Shown in pieces: positions 1-7,351 of a stretch of DNA of 32,233 nt. The position numbers were made by a program, and so were the translations under genes. Positions within the stretch are counted from its first letter, which is position 1, and every line of letters begins with the position of its first letter. The notes beneath the pieces are model-generated. The model searched no databases and was not told where the DNA came from. It saw only the letters and a program-made list of their open reading frames with translations. The stretch is from Micrococcales bacterium (lineage in GTDB: Bacteria; Actinomycetota; Actinomycetes; Actinomycetales; Dermatophilaceae). Where the stretch lies: contig JAJTBD010000033.1 of NCBI GenBank assembly GCA_021287075.1, positions 1 to 32,233 of the forward strand, written 5' to 3'.

Positions 1-256
1 GCTGGCGTGCCTCCGTCCCCGAGCCCGTCGCGCTCGAGCCCGGCGGCAGCGGGCCGGGTGCCAGGGCGGCCCGGCCCGAGCGGCCGGCGCGACCCGAGCG
101 GCCCGAGCGGCCCGAGCGGCCGGCGCGACCCGAGCGGCCCGAGCGGCCGGCGCGACCCGAGCGGCCCGAGCGCCCGGCGCGGCCGCCGCGTCCGCCACGT
201 CCGCCACGCCCCTGAACGGGAACGAACCGCGCGTGACTCTGCGTTAATAGGGTCAT
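1..256 (-). CDS. possible 5' end of a divergent R/G/S-rich protein (partial)
   Basis: A minus-strand frame is open from an ATG at 256-254 to the left edge. It reads MTLLTQSHARFVPVQ, then GRGGRGGRGG-type residues, then many RSG/RAG units encoded by the 27-bp repeats, then an Ala/Pro/Gly/Ser-rich stretch. Low-complexity RGG/RSG tails occur in actinobacterial DEAD-box helicases and other RNA-binding proteins, but nothing here identifies a family. The start codon overlaps the htpX start on the other strand and has no obvious promoter or ribosome binding site, so the real start may differ or the frame may be only a product of the repeat. Treat as tentative. Confidence 0.25.
   Translation of the reverse strand, partial: MTLLTQSHARFVPVQGRGGRGGRGGRAGRSGRSGRAGRSGRSGRAGRSGRSGRSGRAGRSGRAALAPGPLPPGSSATGSGTEARQ
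72..187. repeat. 27-bp GC-rich tandem repeat tract
   Basis: Three copies of a 27-bp unit lie at 81-107, 117-143 and 144-170. Each is built from the 9-mer CGGCCCGAG and the 18-mer CGGCCGGCGCGACCCGAG. One extra 9-mer lies at 108-116, and degenerate partial units flank both sides. Because 27 is a multiple of 3, every frame stays open through the tract. On the minus strand one frame reads as R-S-G / R-A-G repeats; on the plus strand one reads as PSGRRD/PSG repeats. Which of these, if any, is translated cannot be settled from this window. Confidence 0.85.
244..249 (+). promoter_or_regulatory. -10 element of htpX, leaderless start
   Basis: TTAATA lies five bases before the htpX ATG at 255, so a transcript would begin at or next to the start codon. 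There is no Shine-Dalgarno sequence between them. No good -35 is visible. It is a rare AT-rich hexamer in this sequence. Confidence 0.45.
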
Positions 257-1199
257 GCACAACCACTTCAACGGGTTGAAGACCGCCGGCCTGTTCGCGA
301 CGATCTTCGCCCTGCTGCTCGGCCTGGGCGCGCTCATCAGCGCCTACACGCGCAACTCCACCTTCCTGTGGGTCTTCGCGCTCCTCGGCGTGGCCACGAC
401 CTTCTACAGCTACTGGAACAGCGACAAGGTCGCCATCCGGGCGATGCGCGCGCAGCCGGTCAGCGAGGCCGAGGCCCCGGGGATGTACAAGATCGTGCGC
501 GAGCTGTCGACGGCCGCGGGCAAGCCGATGCCGCGCCTGTATGTCAGCCCGACCGAGGCGCCCAACGCCTTCGCGACCGGCCGCAACCCGGAGAACGCCG
601 CCGTGTGCGCCACCGTCGGCATCCTCCAGATCCTCGACGAGCGGGAGCTGCGCGGCGTCCTCGGCCACGAGCTGATGCACGTCTACAACCGCGACATCCT
701 CACCGGCTCGGTCGCGGCGGCCATCGCCGGTGTCATCTCCTCGGTGGGCCAGATGCTCTCCTTCGGGATGATGTTCGGCGGCTCCTCCAACAGCGACGAC
801 AACCGCGGCGGCAACGCCCTGGGCCTGCTCGCGGCGGCCTTTGTCGCACCGCTCGCGGCCATGGTCATCCAGTCCTCGATCAGCCGCACCCGCGAGTACG
901 ACGCCGACGAGGACGGCGCCAAGCTGACCGGCGACCCGCTCGCCCTGGCCAGCGCGCTGCGCAAGCTCGAGCTCGCGACCGCCCGTGCCCCGCTCGCGCC
1001 GACGCGTCAGGTGGTCAACGCCAGCCACATGATGATCGCCAACCCCTTCCGCCCGCAGGACATCTCCCGCTTCTTCTCCACCCACCCGCCGATGGCCGAC
1101 CGCATCGCCCGCCTCGAGCAGATGGCCCGCGGCATGGGCCAGCTCGGCGGCGCGCCGACCCCTCAGCCGCAGCCGCGTCCGGGCCTCCAGCCGGGCTGA
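255..1199 (+). CDS. htpX: HtpX-family M48 zinc metalloprotease
   Basis: The product is a membrane-embedded protease of the M48B family that degrades misfolded or damaged membrane proteins. It has 314 residues, close to the usual HtpX length. Two hydrophobic segments lie at about residues 11-30 and 36-52. The zinc motif HELMH is at 138-142, and the downstream SRTREYDAD motif supplies the third ligand, Glu214. Two further hydrophobic stretches (about 151-175 and 187-207) sit between these motifs, as is normal for HtpX. The tail is Pro/Gln-rich. The ATG at 255 is chosen because it gives the canonical N-terminus and follows a -10-like TTAATA; translation is probably leaderless. A perfect 17-bp-arm hairpin follows the stop. 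A 16-bp near-palindrome (266-281) lies in codons 4-9. Confidence 0.95.
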   Translation: MHNHFNGLKTAGLFATIFALLLGLGALISAYTRNSTFLWVFALLGVATTFYSYWNSDKVAIRAMRAQPVSEAEAPGMYKIVRELSTAAGKPMPRLYVSPTEAPNAFATGRNPENAAVCATVGILQILDERELRGVLGHELMHVYNRDILTGSVAAAIAGVISSVGQMLSFGMMFGGSSNSDDNRGGNALGLLAAAFVAPLAAMVIQSSISRTREYDADEDGAKLTGDPLALASALRKLELATARAPLAPTRQVVNASHMMIANPFRPQDISRFFSTHPPMADRIARLEQMARGMGQLGGAPTPQPQPRPGLQPG

Positions 1200-1215
1200 C
1201 CTGCACAGACGCCTC

Positions 1216-1255
1216 AGGTATGCCGCCCTCCCGATCCCGGGAGGGCGGCATACCT
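1216..1255. terminator. perfect palindrome after htpX made of GTATGCCGC motifs
   Basis: Arms at 1216-1232 (AGGTATGCCGCCCTCCC) and 1239-1255 are exactly complementary over 17 bp with a six-base loop. It begins 16 bases after the htpX stop. No U-tract follows, which is common for actinobacterial terminators. Each arm begins with the repeated GTATGCCGC motif, at 1218-1226 and, inverted, at 1245-1253. Confidence 0.75.
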
Positions 1256-1322
1256 CGTCGTGGGGGTGCGCTGGGGGCGGATCCGCCCGCGGGCTCCCAG
1301 CATCGGGTGGAAGAATCGGGGC

Positions 1323-3839
1323 GTGCCCGATCTGACCCGTGACGAAGCCATCGCACGCGCCTCGACCGTCGCCGTGACCCGCATGGAGGTCGATCTCGAC
1401 CTGACCCGGGGGGAGGGGGAGTTCGGGTCGTTCACGGTCATCCGCTTCGATGCCGAGCCCGGGGCGGAGACCTTCGCCGAGATCCGCCCGGAGACCCTGC
1501 ACCGGGCCACGCTCAACGGGCGCCGGCTGCCGCGCTCGGCCTTCGAGGATGGGCGGCTCACCCTGCGCAAGCTGCGCGAGCACAACGTGCTCGAGGTCTA
1601 CTCGACGATGCGCTACCGCCACGACGGGCAGGGTCTGCACCGGGCCACCGACCCCGCGGACGGCCAGGATTATGTCTTCGGGCATCTCTTCCTCGACGCC
1701 GCTCCGACGGTCTTCGCGTGCTTCGACCAGCCCGATCTCAAGGCGCCCTATGTCGTGACGGTGACCGCGCCCGACGACTGGCGGGTCATCGCCAACGGCG
1801 CCGGGCGGCGCGGGCCCGACGGGCGCTGGGTCTTCCGCGAGACCAGGCCGCTCGCAACGTATTTCACCACTGTGTGCGCGGGGCCTTATGTCTCGGTCAC
1901 CGCGGAGCACGACGGCATCCCGCTCGGTGTGCACGCCCGGGCCTCGCTGGCCGAGCAGCTGGAGGAGCAGGGCCCGCAGATCCTCGAGATCACGCGGCAG
2001 TCCTTCGACTACCTTCATGGGCTCTTCGGCATCCGCTATCCCTTCGACAAGTACGACCAGGTCTTCGTCCCCGAGTTCAACGCCGGCGCCATGGAGAACC
2101 CGGGCTGTGTCACCTTGCGCGACAGCGAGATCCACCGCGGCGTGGCCACCCGCGACCAGGTCGAGAGCCGGTCCAACACCGTGGCCCACGAGCTGGCGCA
2201 CATGTGGTTCGGCAATCTGGTGACGATGCGCTGGTGGGATGACCTGTGGCTCAACGAGTCCTTCGCCGAATACATGTCGCACCGCACCCTCTCGGACGCC
2301 ACCGAGTTCTCCGACGCGTGGGTGGGCTTCTGCCCCGTGCGCAAGGCCTGGGGGTATGCCGCGGACCGCGCCCCCTCGACGCACCCGGTCGCCGGGTCAC
2401 CGGCCCCCGACGGGGCCAGCGCCCTGGCCAACTTCGACGGCATCTCCTATGCCAAGGGCGCCTCGGCGCTGCGGCAGCTGATCGCCCACATCGGCGACGA
2501 TGCCTTCGTGACGGGCGTGCGCGCCTATCTCGAGGACTACTCCTATGGCAATGGCGAGCTCGCCGATTTCATTGCGGCGATGGAGAGCTCTTCCGGGCAG
2601 GACCTTCAGGACTGGAGCTCGGCGTGGCTCGAGACCGCGTCCCTCGACGCGCTGACGCTCGACCGGGAGGCGGGCGTGCTGCGCAAGGCCGCGCCCGCGG
2701 CATACGCCGTCAACCGCCTGCACACCCTCGACGTGGCGGGCTTCGGCCCCGACGGCGAGGTCTTCCGCGAGCAGGTGAGCCTCGACGGCGACGAGACGCC
2801 GCTGTCGACCCTCGGCGCGCACCCCGACGTCGACGTCATCGCCGTCAACGCCGGCGACCTGACGTGGGCCGCGGTGGTCCCTGACGAGCGCACCGTCGAG
2901 GCGCTGCCCGAGCGGCTCGGCGCCATCCCCGACGCGATGGCGCGCGCGGTGCTGTGGGTCTCGCTCCAGGAGGGTGTCGCGCGCGCCCAGGTCGACCCGC
3001 GGCAGCTGTTGCGGGTGATCGAGGCGGCGTGGCCGCAGGAGACCACCGAGATGACCATGGCCAAGGTCGCCGACCACGCCGTCGGCGTCATCGTGCCGCG
3101 GCTGCTGCGCGCCGACGAGCGCGCCGACGCGCTCGCCCTGCTCGACCGGGCGGGCGACCGGGCGCTGCGCGAGGGCTCGAGCGAGGGCGCCAGGGTGATC
3201 GGGGCCCGGCTCGTCGCCCGCACCAGCGCCGACGAGGGGCTGCTGAGGGCTTGGGCCGCAGGCGAATCCGTGCCGGAGATGCTCGAGGGCGACTCCGACT
3301 TCCGGTGGCTGGCGATCCAGACGCTCGCCCAGCGTGGCCTGGTCTCGGCCGCCGACATCGCGGGCTTCGAGACCGAGGACCACACCCTGTCGGGCCACCT
3401 CAAGGCGCTGGCCGCCCGCGCGTCACTGCCCGACGGCGAGGCCAAGGTGTGGGCCTGGGAGCAGCTGACCCGCATCCGAGACCTCAGCAACTACGAGCGC
3501 AACGCGATCGGCGCGGCATTCTGGACTGGTGGCCGTGAGCTGCTGGTGCCCTATGTGCGGCGCTTCCACGCGGAGCTGCCGGCGATGCGCGAGTTCGTCG
3601 GCGAGGACGCGCTGGGGCGGCTGGCCCGACTGGCCTATCCGGTCTCGGTCGTCGACCCCGAGACGCTCGCGCTCGCCCGCGAGGCCCTCGAGCGCGATGA
3701 TCTGCCCGCCGGTGTGCGCCGCGGCTTCGTCGACGGCGAGGACCTGGTGCGGGAGGCCCTCGACTCCCTGTCGCGCTATGGCACCCCTGAGCAAGGGGCC
3801 GAGGAGGAGACTGGTGGCGAGGAGGCCGTCGAGGGCTGA
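1323..3839 (+). CDS. pepN: aminopeptidase N (M1 family)
   Basis: This is a cytosolic zinc aminopeptidase of the M1 family that removes N-terminal residues from peptides. The product has 838 residues, the usual length for actinobacterial PepN. The substrate-binding GAMEN motif is at residues 255-259. The zinc motif HELAH is at 289-293, with the third ligand Glu312 in WLNESFAEY. A helical ERAP1-type C-terminal domain fills roughly residues 520-810, and the tail is acidic (EEETGGEEAVEG). The GTG at 1323 is chosen because VPDLTRDEAIARA matches the usual start of the family; an AGAAT sequence just upstream suggests a leaderless mRNA. The frame is open back to 1260, but that part would run through the hairpin region. 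The gene ends 14 bases before the next start. Confidence 0.95.
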   Translation: MPDLTRDEAIARASTVAVTRMEVDLDLTRGEGEFGSFTVIRFDAEPGAETFAEIRPETLHRATLNGRRLPRSAFEDGRLTLRKLREHNVLEVYSTMRYRHDGQGLHRATDPADGQDYVFGHLFLDAAPTVFACFDQPDLKAPYVVTVTAPDDWRVIANGAGRRGPDGRWVFRETRPLATYFTTVCAGPYVSVTAEHDGIPLGVHARASLAEQLEEQGPQILEITRQSFDYLHGLFGIRYPFDKYDQVFVPEFNAGAMENPGCVTLRDSEIHRGVATRDQVESRSNTVAHELAHMWFGNLVTMRWWDDLWLNESFAEYMSHRTLSDATEFSDAWVGFCPVRKAWGYAADRAPSTHPVAGSPAPDGASALANFDGISYAKGASALRQLIAHIGDDAFVTGVRAYLEDYSYGNGELADFIAAMESSSGQDLQDWSSAWLETASLDALTLDREAGVLRKAAPAAYAVNRLHTLDVAGFGPDGEVFREQVSLDGDETPLSTLGAHPDVDVIAVNAGDLTWAAVVPDERTVEALPERLGAIPDAMARAVLWVSLQEGVARAQVDPRQLLRVIEAAWPQETTEMTMAKVADHAVGVIVPRLLRADERADALALLDRAGDRALREGSSEGARVIGARLVARTSADEGLLRAWAAGESVPEMLEGDSDFRWLAIQTLAQRGLVSAADIAGFETEDHTLSGHLKALAARASLPDGEAKVWAWEQLTRIRDLSNYERNAIGAAFWTGGRELLVPYVRRFHAELPAMREFVGEDALGRLARLAYPVSVVDPETLALAREALERDDLPAGVRRGFVDGEDLVREALDSLSRYGTPEQGAEEETGGEEAVEG

Positions 3840-3853
3840 GGGGGCGGTGCCAT

Positions 3854-4693
3854 GTGCTGGGGCGCAGGGCGCGGCGGCGCGGCGTGCTGACCGCGCTCCT
3901 GGTGGCGGGCCTGGTGCTCCTGGGTCTCCTCGGCGTGGCGTGGCTGGGCCAGCGCTCCCTGCTCTACTACCCCGACCGGGCCGACCCCGGCCCCGCCGCG
4001 GCGGCGCTGCCGGGGGCGCAGGACGTCGAGCTGCACACCGCCGACGGGCTGCGGCTGCGGGCCTGGCTGGTGCGGCCGACCTCGCCGGACCGCCGGGTCG
4101 CCGTGCTCTATGCCGCAGGCAACGGCGGCAACCGTGCCGGGCGCACCGAGGTCGCCGCCGAGGCCGCCAGGCTCGGGCTGACCACCCTGCTGCTCGACTA
4201 CCGCGGATACGGCGGCAACCCCGGCAAGCCGACCGAGGACGGCCTGGCCGCCGACGCCCGGGCGGCGGCAAAATGGCTGCGGGACAACGGGTTTGCTGCC
4301 GACCGGACGATCTATGTGGGGGAGTCGCTCGGCACTGGCGTGGTCGTCCGGCTCGCCACGACCGACCGGCCCGCGGCTGTGGTGCTGCGCTCGCCCTACA
4401 CGAGCATGGCCGACATGGCGCACTCGCTCTATCCGGTCGTCCCCACGTGGTTCGTGCGCGACCGCTATGACTCACTCGCCCTCATGCCGCAGGTCAAGGC
4501 GCCCGTCCGCGTGCTCTATGGCGAGGCCGACGAGCTCGTCCCGCCCGACCAGTCCCGCGCCATCGCTGCCGCTGCCCCCGAGCTGCTGATGAGCGAGGGC
4601 GTCCCCCGGGCGATGCACAACGACCCCTTCTGGTTCGGCCCCTACCTCGCCGAGCGCATCTCCGACACCGCCGCGGACACCATCGGCGACTGA
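3854..4693 (+). CDS. membrane-anchored alpha/beta hydrolase (BEM46/ABHD13-like)
   Basis: The protein has 279 residues. An Arg-rich N-terminus is followed by a hydrophobic segment at about residues 10-30, so it is probably anchored in the membrane or exported. The rest is an alpha/beta hydrolase: oxyanion region YAAGNGGN, nucleophile elbow GESLG, acid in YGEADELVPP and His in MHND. The substrate is unknown; related proteins are called BEM46, ABHD13 or ABHD17-like hydrolases. The GTG at 3854 starts 14 bases after the pepN stop, so cotranscription is likely. A GTG at 3884 is an alternative start that would shorten the positively charged end. Confidence 0.85.
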   Translation: MLGRRARRRGVLTALLVAGLVLLGLLGVAWLGQRSLLYYPDRADPGPAAAALPGAQDVELHTADGLRLRAWLVRPTSPDRRVAVLYAAGNGGNRAGRTEVAAEAARLGLTTLLLDYRGYGGNPGKPTEDGLAADARAAAKWLRDNGFAADRTIYVGESLGTGVVVRLATTDRPAAVVLRSPYTSMADMAHSLYPVVPTWFVRDRYDSLALMPQVKAPVRVLYGEADELVPPDQSRAIAAAAPELLMSEGVPRAMHNDPFWFGPYLAERISDTAADTIGD

Positions 4694-4747
4694 CCCCCCA
4701 GCCCGGCCCCGCCCCCCGGCCTCGCGGCATACCGAGTGCCCGCTCCC

Positions 4748-4817
4748 TAGCGTTGAAAACATTGGTTTCAACGCTAAGGAGGGGTGTTTAGCGTTGAGTC
4801 GCTCGGATTCAACGGCG
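4748..4817. repeat. left ~70-bp inverted repeat (two 29-bp palindromic modules)
   Basis: Two 29-bp modules lie at 4748-4776 and 4789-4817, exactly 41 bp apart. Each has the form TAGCGTTGA, a variable centre, then TTCAACG. The first is nearly a perfect palindrome, with arms TAGCGTTGAAA and TTTCAACGCTA. The 12-base spacer contains AGGAGGGG, the likely ribosome binding site of the following gene. The whole block is repeated in inverted orientation at 5819-5888: 27 of 29 positions match for the outer module and about 54 of 70 overall. Confidence 0.85.
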
Positions 4818-5756
4818 CCTGTGGATGACCGGAGTCGCCTCGCGCCGAGTTCGGCCAAAGTCGTGGGTATGCCGCGACGCCTGCCTCCGCTCCCCCCGGA
4901 CCTCCCTGCCGCCTTCCTGTCGTCGCAAGCCCGCGCCGAAGGGCTGAGCGACGGGTTGCTGCGACGTCATGGCCTCACGCAGATCAGCCACGGCCTGCAC
5001 ATGATGAAGCCGCAGGACTGCGTCAGTTTCGCGCGGGGGATGGCGCTGGTTCTCCCTGAGCCCTATGCCTTCTCGCACACCACAGCGGTGCGGCTCTGGA
5101 ACGCCCCGACTCCGCGGATCTGGACACCACGCGAGCAGCTCGACGTGATGCGGCCCGACGCGTCTGGGGCGCTGACCCGCAAGGAACTGGTGGGCCACAC
5201 CGGCCTCGACCTGCGGGAGACCGACATCGTCCGAGGGCTACCTGTCACAGGCATGGCGTGGACGGTCCTCGACGTGGCTGGGGTGGGCTACTGGTCCCGC
5301 AACGACGTGATCGCGCTGGGCGATGCATTTCTCAACAGGTCCGAGACGCTGTTGGACCAGATGGTCGCCCTCAGCCTGCTGCCGCGACGTCGGGGAGTGC
5401 GCAAACTCCGAGAGGCGATCCCCTTCATGCGCGTCGGGAGCAGGTCGGCAATGGAGAGCCTCACGCGGATCAAGTTTGCGGAGGGCGGACTGGCCGAGCC
5501 AGAGCTCAACCAGGACATTGTCGAGCTGGATGAGTGGCTCGGCGAGGTTGATTTCCTGTGGCGGAAGGCCCGCGTCATCGTCGACTTCGAAGGCGACTAC
5601 CACCGGACCGACAAGCGTCAGTGGCGCATCGACACGACCCGACGGCGGCTCTTCCGGCGCTACGACTACGACTACATCCCCATCACGGCCGGCGACATCA
5701 ACGACGACGCTCTGCTCTCTGAGCTTATCGAGCAGCTGCGTCGCGCACTCGGCTGA
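4794..5756 (+). CDS. orphan AbiEi-like / DUF559-type nuclease-fold protein
   Basis: The product has 320 residues from the TTG start. The N-terminal half (PAAFLSSQARAEGLSDGLLRRHGL... HGLHMMK) resembles the winged-helix AbiEi-type antitoxin domain found in many actinobacterial orphan proteins. The C-terminal part looks like a Vsr/DUF559 restriction-endonuclease fold: Glu in SAMESLTRIKF, then GEVDFLW and VIVDFEGDYHR, with the spacing of a PD-(D/E)xK site. No AbiEii toxin lies next to it. The TTG at 4794 has an excellent ribosome binding site (AAGGAGG, about 9-nt spacing), but it falls inside the second repeat module. The ATG at 4869, inside a GTATGCCGC motif, would give a more typical start, MPRRLPPLPP. 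The gene sits inside two inverted repeats. Its function is unknown. Confidence 0.75.
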   Translation: MSRSDSTAPVDDRSRLAPSSAKVVGMPRRLPPLPPDLPAAFLSSQARAEGLSDGLLRRHGLTQISHGLHMMKPQDCVSFARGMALVLPEPYAFSHTTAVRLWNAPTPRIWTPREQLDVMRPDASGALTRKELVGHTGLDLRETDIVRGLPVTGMAWTVLDVAGVGYWSRNDVIALGDAFLNRSETLLDQMVALSLLPRRRGVRKLREAIPFMRVGSRSAMESLTRIKFAEGGLAEPELNQDIVELDEWLGEVDFLWRKARVIVDFEGDYHRTDKRQWRIDTTRRRLFRRYDYDYIPITAGDINDDALLSELIEQLRRALG

Positions 5757-5789
5757 GCCGGCACCCAGCCACCCGCGGTGGGGAGGAGT

Positions 5790-5817
5790 GGGTATGCCGC
5801 GGGCTGGCGGCATACCC
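5790..5817. terminator. hairpin of paired GTATGCCGC motifs
   Basis: Arms GGGTATGCCGC (5790-5800) and GCGGCATACCC (5807-5817) are perfectly complementary over 11 bp with a six-base loop. The hairpin lies 33 bases after the preceding stop, between convergent genes, so a bidirectional terminator role is plausible. No T-run follows. It abuts the right inverted repeat of the flanked element. Confidence 0.6.
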
Positions 5818-5818
5818 G

Positions 5819-5888
5819 TAGCGCTGAATCTCTGGGGTTCAACGCCAAACCGCCCTCCGTAGCGCTGAAACCAATGTTTTCAACGCCA
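5819..5888. repeat. right ~70-bp inverted repeat (two 29-bp palindromic modules)
   Basis: Modules at 5819-5847 and 5860-5888 have the form TAGCGCTGAA, a variable centre, then TTCAACGCCA. They are again 41 bp apart with a 12-base spacer. Reverse-complemented, the block aligns along its whole length with 4748-4817. The outer module differs at only two of 29 positions. The spacer keeps the GGAGGG core although no gene follows it. Confidence 0.85.
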
Positions 5889-5943
5889 CGGGGGTCGGGC
5901 GCTGGCGCTGGGGTGCGTCAGTGGCGCGGGGCGAGGTCAGGGG

Positions 5944-6783
5944 TCAGGAGCAGCCCGTCTTGCCGCCGTCGAGGGGGATGATCGCGCCGGAGACATAGGC
6001 GCCGGCGCGCGAGGCGAGGAAGATCGTCAGACCGGCCACGTCCTCGGGAGTCCCGATACGCCCCAACGGGATCCGCGACTCGATCTGCCCGCGGGTGGCC
6101 GGGTCGTCGAGGGCGAAGGCCATCATCTTGGACTCGAACGGCCCGGGCGCGATCGCGTTGACGGTGATGTGCTCGCCGGCCAGGCGCGAGGCGAGGTGGC
6201 GGGTCAGCTGGTGCACGCCCGCCTTGGAGGCCGAATAGGCATAGGATTCCATCTCGGGCACGCCGATGCCGTCGACCGAGCCGATGTTGACCACCCGCGC
6301 GGGGTCCTCGGCCCTGGCCGCGGCGCGCAGCCTGGGCAGCAGGGCCTGGGTGACGAGGAAGACGCCCGTGACATTGAGCCCGAGCACGCGGTCCCAGCCG
6401 GCCTGCGGATAGTCCTCGATCGGCGCGCCCCACGTGGCCCCGGCGTTGTTGACCAGCACGTCCACCCGCTCGAGGTCGGCGACGCCGTCGACGAGGGCCT
6501 GCACGCCCTCGGGAGTGGACAGGTCGGCAGGGATCGCCCGGACCCTGCCGTATGCCGCGAGCTCGCCGGCCGCTGCCTCGCACGCGTCGGCCTTGCGCGA
6601 GGAGATGACGACCTCGGCGGCGCCGGCCTGGAGCAGCCCGCGGGCGATCATCATGCCGATGCCGCGGGTGCCGCCGGTGACGACACAGACCTTGCCGGCG
6701 ACGGAGAACAGCCCGGCGGTGAAGCCGGCCGCGGTGTCGGCGCCGGCCGCGCCCGGGGCGCCCGCGGCATACCCCTCGGTCAC
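5944..6783 (-). CDS. SDR-family oxidoreductase, RhlG/FabG-like
   Basis: This is a short-chain dehydrogenase of 279 residues, probably an NADP(H)-dependent 3-oxoacyl-thioester reductase. The cofactor motif TGGTRGIG, the NNAG motif, a catalytic Ser in NIGSVDG and YSASK (Tyr-x-x-x-Lys) are all present. The C-terminus ends in LDGGKTG. An extension of about 25 Ala/Gly-rich residues precedes the Rossmann fold. The GTG at 6783 overlaps the stop of the upstream MaoC gene (GTGA), so the two are translationally coupled. A reductase plus (R)-hydratase pair suggests interconversion of enoyl- and 3-oxoacyl-CoA. Confidence 0.88.
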   Translation of the reverse strand: MTEGYAAGAPGAAGADTAAGFTAGLFSVAGKVCVVTGGTRGIGMMIARGLLQAGAAEVVISSRKADACEAAAGELAAYGRVRAIPADLSTPEGVQALVDGVADLERVDVLVNNAGATWGAPIEDYPQAGWDRVLGLNVTGVFLVTQALLPRLRAAARAEDPARVVNIGSVDGIGVPEMESYAYSASKAGVHQLTRHLASRLAGEHITVNAIAPGPFESKMMAFALDDPATRGQIESRIPLGRIGTPEDVAGLTIFLASRAGAYVSGAIIPLDGGKTGCS

Positions 6784-7232
6784 GGGACCAGCACCGAGAG
6801 GACCTCGGCGACGCACGCGGGCTTGTCGGAGCCCTCGATCTCGACCGTCACCTTGACCGTCGAGGTGTAGCCCATCGAGCTCTGCTCGAGCGAGACCAGC
6901 TCGGCGCCGGCGCGCACGCGGGAGCCGACCGGCACGGGCTGGGGGAAGCGGATCTTGTTGGCGCCGTAGTTGACTCCCATCCGCAGGCCCTCGACGGTGT
7001 AGATCTCCCAGACGAGCATGGGGATGAGCGACAGCGTGAGGTAGCCGTGTGCGATCGTCGTGCCGAACGGGCCGCCCTTGGCCTTGTCGGGGTCGGTGTG
7101 GATCCACTGGTGGTCGCCGGTCGCGTCGGCGAAGGTGTTGATCCGCTCCTGGGTGACCTCGTGCCAGTCGCTGTATCCGAGGTGCTCGCCCTCGGCGGCC
7201 TTGTAGTCATCGAGATTGGCGAAGGTGCGCAT
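6780..7232 (-). CDS. MaoC-family (R)-specific enoyl-CoA hydratase
   Basis: A 150-residue hotdog-fold protein. It has the hydratase-2 signature ADATGDHQWIHTD, in which Asp and His are the catalytic pair, followed by GPFGTTIAHGYLTLS. The likely reaction is hydration of trans-2-enoyl-CoA to (R)-3-hydroxyacyl-CoA. The start MRTFANLDDY is chosen at 7232 because AAGGAG lies six bases upstream; the longer frame from 7268 lacks such a site. It is coupled to the downstream SDR by a GTGA overlap and divergent from tag. Confidence 0.9.
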   Translation of the reverse strand: MRTFANLDDYKAAEGEHLGYSDWHEVTQERINTFADATGDHQWIHTDPDKAKGGPFGTTIAHGYLTLSLIPMLVWEIYTVEGLRMGVNYGANKIRFPQPVPVGSRVRAGAELVSLEQSSMGYTSTVKVTVEIEGSDKPACVAEVLSVLVP

Positions 7233-7351
7233 GGTGCTCCTTGGTCGTCGTGCACAGTCAGCGCCCATGCTCGCACCGGGGTATGCCGCGCGTCACCGGT
7301 CAGTGCGCACAGTCACCATCGGCTGTCGGCCCGGTCTGCCACAGTGCTGCC

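Noticed and set aside
7..279. Plus-strand ORF with PSGRRD repeats
   Set aside because: It overlaps the htpX start and its promoter element, and its repeat composition follows from the 27-bp tandem array; no ribosome binding site.
4794..5756. Type IV AbiE toxin-antitoxin system
   Set aside because: Only the antitoxin-like N-domain is present; no AbiEii nucleotidyltransferase toxin is on either side and the C-half is nuclease-like.
5944..7107. 387-residue fusion protein on the minus strand
   Set aside because: The first 108 codons are an out-of-frame reading of the MaoC gene; the SDR starts at the GTG overlapping the MaoC stop.
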